This document shows, piece after piece, positions 62,917-64,000 of a stretch of 64,000 bases of DNA. The translations under genes were made by a program, and so were the position numbers. Location of the stretch: the NCBI GenBank assembly GCA_020635015.1, contig JACKAP010000003.1, positions 434,001 to 498,000 on the forward strand. Direction: 5' to 3'. Below the pieces are notes generated by a model. The model saw nothing but the letters and a program-made list of their open reading frames with translations. It did not search any database and had not been told where the DNA came from. Numbering within the stretch: the first letter of the stretch is position 1; each line of letters begins with the position of its first letter. This DNA is from Calditrichia bacterium. GTDB taxonomy: Bacteria > Calditrichota > Calditrichia > RBG-13-44-9 > J075.

Positions 62917-63012
62917 GTGGATGGGAAACTACGCCGACAGTTGCGAAACACAGGATTCGGCACACGGCGTCCGTTTTTCCCCATACACCCATTCACCCAT
63001 ACACCCATCAAC
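62893..63012. repeat. Complete period-8 hairpin element overlapping hypF stop
   Basis: The left arm (62893-62926, GTGGATGGGCGAATGGGTGG..) includes the final codons and stop of hypF. The right arm (62980-63012) is complementary. The core resembles that at 52250-52311, with AGGATTCGGCA and TCCGTTTTTCCCC shared. Confidence 0.9.
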
Positions 63013-63047
63013 AAAAAAATCACACATCCAAACCGAAGGAGCCAGCC

Positions 63048-63302
63048 ATGTGTCTAGCCGTGCCAGGAAAAGTACTCAGCATTGAGGGGGATGATCCGCT
63101 GATGCGTACTGCCCGGGTCAGCTTTGGCGGAATCGTCAAGGAGATCAGTCTCGCCTACACCCCGGAGGCGAAAGTCGATGATTACGTGCTGGTGCATGTC
63201 GGCTTTGCCATCAACATCATCGATGCGGAGGAAGCCGCCAAGGTATTCGAATATTTGAAGGCGATGAATGAGCTGGGGGAACTGGAGGAAGGCGAGTCAT
63301 GA
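63048..63302 (+). CDS. hypC: Hydrogenase maturation chaperone HypC
   Basis: 84 residues starting MCLAVPGKVLSIEG, where the essential Cys2 binds the HypD-bound Fe(CN)2CO unit. It carries the iron to the large subunit hydA. CGAAGGAG precedes the ATG. It overlaps hypD by 4 bp (ATGA). Confidence 0.95.
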   Translation: MCLAVPGKVLSIEGDDPLMRTARVSFGGIVKEISLAYTPEAKVDDYVLVHVGFAINIIDAEEAAKVFEYLKAMNELGELEEGES

Positions 63303-64000
63303 AATATATCGACGAATACCGTGATTCCGTCGCGGCGCAGAAGCTCGCCAGGGCGATCCGGCGCATCACCACCCGCCCCTGGACCATCATGGAGATCTGC
63401 GGGGGGCAGACCCACGCGATCGTCAAATTCGGACTCGACAAGCTGCTGCCGGAAGCGATCACCCTGGTGCACGGTCCCGGCTGCCCGGTGTGCGTCACCC
63501 CGCTGGAGCTGATCGACCGCGCCCTGCACATTGCCGCCCGCCCGGAGGTGATCTTCTGCTCCTTCGGCGACATGCTGCGGGTGCCGGGCAGCGTTAGCGA
63601 TTTGTTTTCGATCAAGGCCCAGGGAGCGGATGTGCGCATCGTCTACTCGCCCCTCGATACCCTGAAGATCGCCCGCGAGAACCCCAACAAGCAGGTGGTG
63701 TTTTTCGGGGTGGGCTTCGAAACCACCGCCCCGGCCACCGCTATGGCGGTCTACCAGGCCAAACAAGCCGGACTAACGAATTTTTCCCTGCTGGTTTCCC
63801 ACGTGCTGGTCCCCCCGGCAATGGAGGCAATCCTCTCCTCCCCGGCCAACCGGGTGCAAGCCTTCCTGGCCGCCGGGCACGTCTGCACCGTGATGGGTTT
63901 TACCGAATACGAACCCCTGGTAGAGAAATACCGGGTGCCGATCGTGGTGACCGGCTTCGAGCCGCTGGACATCCTGCAGGGCATCTACATGGCGGTGCAG
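63299..64000 (+). CDS. hypD: Hydrogenase maturation protein HypD (3' end outside window)
   Basis: 234 residues visible of a usual ~360. It has CGGQTHAIVKFGLDKLLP (about 34-51) with the iron-binding Cys, HGPGCPVC (59-66) and FFGVGFETTAPATAMAVYQ (about 140-158). It assembles the Fe(CN)2CO unit with HypC. The frame is open to the window edge. Confidence 0.95.
   Translation, partial: MKYIDEYRDSVAAQKLARAIRRITTRPWTIMEICGGQTHAIVKFGLDKLLPEAITLVHGPGCPVCVTPLELIDRALHIAARPEVIFCSFGDMLRVPGSVSDLFSIKAQGADVRIVYSPLDTLKIARENPNKQVVFFGVGFETTAPATAMAVYQAKQAGLTNFSLLVSHVLVPPAMEAILSSPANRVQAFLAAGHVCTVMGFTEYEPLVEKYRVPIVVTGFEPLDILQGIYMAVQ

Noticed and set aside
1..64000. tRNA, rRNA, riboswitch or insertion-sequence genes
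   Set aside because: I looked for cloverleaf-like stretches, transposase motifs (DDE, HUH) and known leader structures in the spacers and saw none that I could support by eye; a covariance-model scan would be decisive.

Overview
The window reads as chromosome of an anaerobic, Gram-negative, fermentative or H2-cycling bacterium of the FCB superphylum (Calditrichota / KSB1-like is my best guess; this is inference). Reasons: type IX secretion (T9SS)-style C-terminal sorting domains (YPNPFNP-type motifs), a PorV/PorQ-family outer-membrane protein, a carboxypeptidase-regulatory-domain TonB receptor, an Rnf complex, several 2-oxoacid:ferredoxin oxidoreductases and an NAD(P)-linked group 3b [NiFe] hydrogenase with hyp genes. 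I see no rRNA, tRNA, CRISPR array, transposase or phage gene.

Layout. 1-2.2 kb: 3'-truncated glucose-6-phosphate dehydrogenase and an SH3 lipoprotein, both on the minus strand. 2.5-4.9 kb: two-gene 2-oxoacid:ferredoxin oxidoreductase (alpha, and a beta-gamma fusion). 5.2-6.2 kb: a truncated secreted-protein remnant and a small T9SS cargo protein with a haem-like motif. 6.4-12.3 kb: TolC / membrane fusion / RND efflux operon. 12.7-15.9 kb: membrane protein plus winged-helix protein, and a lipase-like hydrolase. 16.2-27.4 kb: a cell-surface module of two T9SS cargo proteins, two lipoproteins, a TonB receptor and a PorV-like barrel. 27.9-39.9 kb: rnfB, a giant pyruvate:ferredoxin oxidoreductase, rnfCDGEA, a Cys-rich membrane peptide and a ferredoxin-NADP reductase-like protein. 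40.2-44.0 kb: two tandem-UspA stress proteins, a nitroreductase and a small secreted protein, with three CRP/FNR-like boxes. 44.2-52.2 kb: group 3b hydrogenase (hydB, a cyclic-nucleotide-fold protein, hydG, hydD, hydA), alanine dehydrogenase, a CoA-transferase and the hydrogenase maturation protease. 52.4-55.2 kb: a second oxoacid oxidoreductase (ferredoxin-alpha and beta-gamma fusions). 55.3-60.6 kb: tryptophanase, a saccharopine-dehydrogenase-like protein, a PH-domain protein, a radical SAM protein, a 58-residue protein and a CBS protein. 60.6 kb to the end: hypF, hypC and a truncated hypD.

The genes fit one redox economy. Amino acids and pyruvate are oxidised by ferredoxin-reducing enzymes. 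Rnf converts the ferredoxin/NAD potential to an ion gradient, FNR and hydrogenase connect ferredoxin/NAD(P)H to H2, and alanine dehydrogenase and CoA-transferase provide overflow and ATP-linked steps.

The most unusual feature is the intergenic DNA. It is packed with short-period (7, 8 and about 10 bp) tandem repeats, often as facing arms of long hairpins and often touching or overprinting stop codons. It also holds several perfect 16-32 bp inverted repeats. One repeat family (period 8, GATGGGTG/CACCCATC) has a recognisable conserved core between its arms.
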